DNA from: Pseudomonadota bacterium
GTDB taxonomy: Bacteria > Bdellovibrionota_C > UBA2361 > OMIW01
DNA: 7,174 bases
Assembly (NCBI GenBank): GCA_900299205.1
Contig: OMIW01000200.1
Coordinates: 1 to 7,174 of the forward strand
Direction of reading: 5' to 3'
The notes beneath the pieces were generated by a model that was given only the letters and a program-made list of their open reading frames with translations, did not search any database and was not told the DNA's origin. The position numbers and the translations under genes are program-made. Shown here in pieces: positions 7,135 through 7,174 of this stretch. Each line of letters opens with the position of its first letter. Position 1 is the first letter of the stretch.

Positions 7135-7160
7135 TTGACCCCCACAATCTTTCTTATACT
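7135..7160 (+). promoter_or_regulatory. Possible promoter near right edge (TATACT; minus-strand TATAAG overlapping)
   Basis: TATACT at 7155-7160 fits a -10 on the plus strand. TTGACC at 7135-7140 would be its -35, but the 14-base spacing is short. On the minus strand the overlapping TATAAG (7158-7153) is also -10-like; its -35 would lie just outside the window. Either could drive a gene beyond the edge or the lipoprotein transcript. Weak support only. Confidence 0.22.
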
Positions 7161-7174
7161 GTGAGATATCGGCA

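Larger units (their letters stand above)
6676..7174. other. Intergenic/upstream region without a supported gene
   Basis: I see no credible protein-coding frame here. The plus-strand frames at 6618-6845 and 6815-7036 have no recognisable domain, and the first overlaps the lipoprotein gene on the other strand. The minus strand is rich in stops. The contents are an AT-rich tract (about 6717-6742, including a T6 run) some 45-65 bases upstream of the lipoprotein start, where a promoter would be expected, a TGTCAA (6852-6857, minus-strand TTGACA) with no good -10 partner, a small inverted repeat TTCGT/ACGAA (6892-6906), and three palindromes between 7004 and 7104. No tRNA or recognised riboswitch was found by eye. 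A rapidly evolving or degenerate gene cannot be excluded. Confidence 0.5.

Overview
The window shows a diderm (Gram-negative) bacterium. Its dominant gene encodes a protein with an inner-membrane anchor, a TamB/AsmA-like periplasmic region, POTRA repeats and an Omp85 outer-membrane barrel. Base composition is moderately GC-rich. Nothing in the sequence fixes the phylum, and the chosen starts have no clear Shine-Dalgarno sequence, so I do not name a taxon.

All three supported genes are on the minus strand, so they are read from the right edge leftward. Bases 6676-7174 hold no convincing gene but carry several short palindromes and an AT-rich tract. Next is a 140-codon gene (6253-6675) for a probable lipoprotein or exported small protein with a predicted beta-sandwich. 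After a 146-base gap comes a 1920-codon gene (344-6106) in which a complete TamB-like protein is joined in frame to a complete BamA/TamA-like protein with six POTRA-like repeats. Three bases after its stop an open frame begins that leaves the window at position 1. Its last 70 or so visible residues resemble a TerB-like helical domain.

The main discovery candidate is the TamB-Omp85 fusion. In Enterobacteria TamA (outer-membrane barrel) and TamB (inner-membrane-anchored periplasm-spanning beta-groove) are separate proteins from adjacent genes, tamA first. Here one chain has TamB first and the Omp85 part second, the only order that fits the topology: N-terminus in the inner membrane, groove across the periplasm, POTRAs, then barrel in the outer membrane. 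There is no internal Met codon or hydrophobic segment near the junction, so a separately made, separately exported Omp85 protein looks unlikely. If real, this is a covalent bridge between the two membranes, fixed at 1:1 stoichiometry.

Inferred operon logic: the small exported protein and the fusion may work together in outer-membrane protein or lipid delivery. The TerB-like neighbour has no clear role. No RNA genes, CRISPR arrays or insertion sequences were seen.
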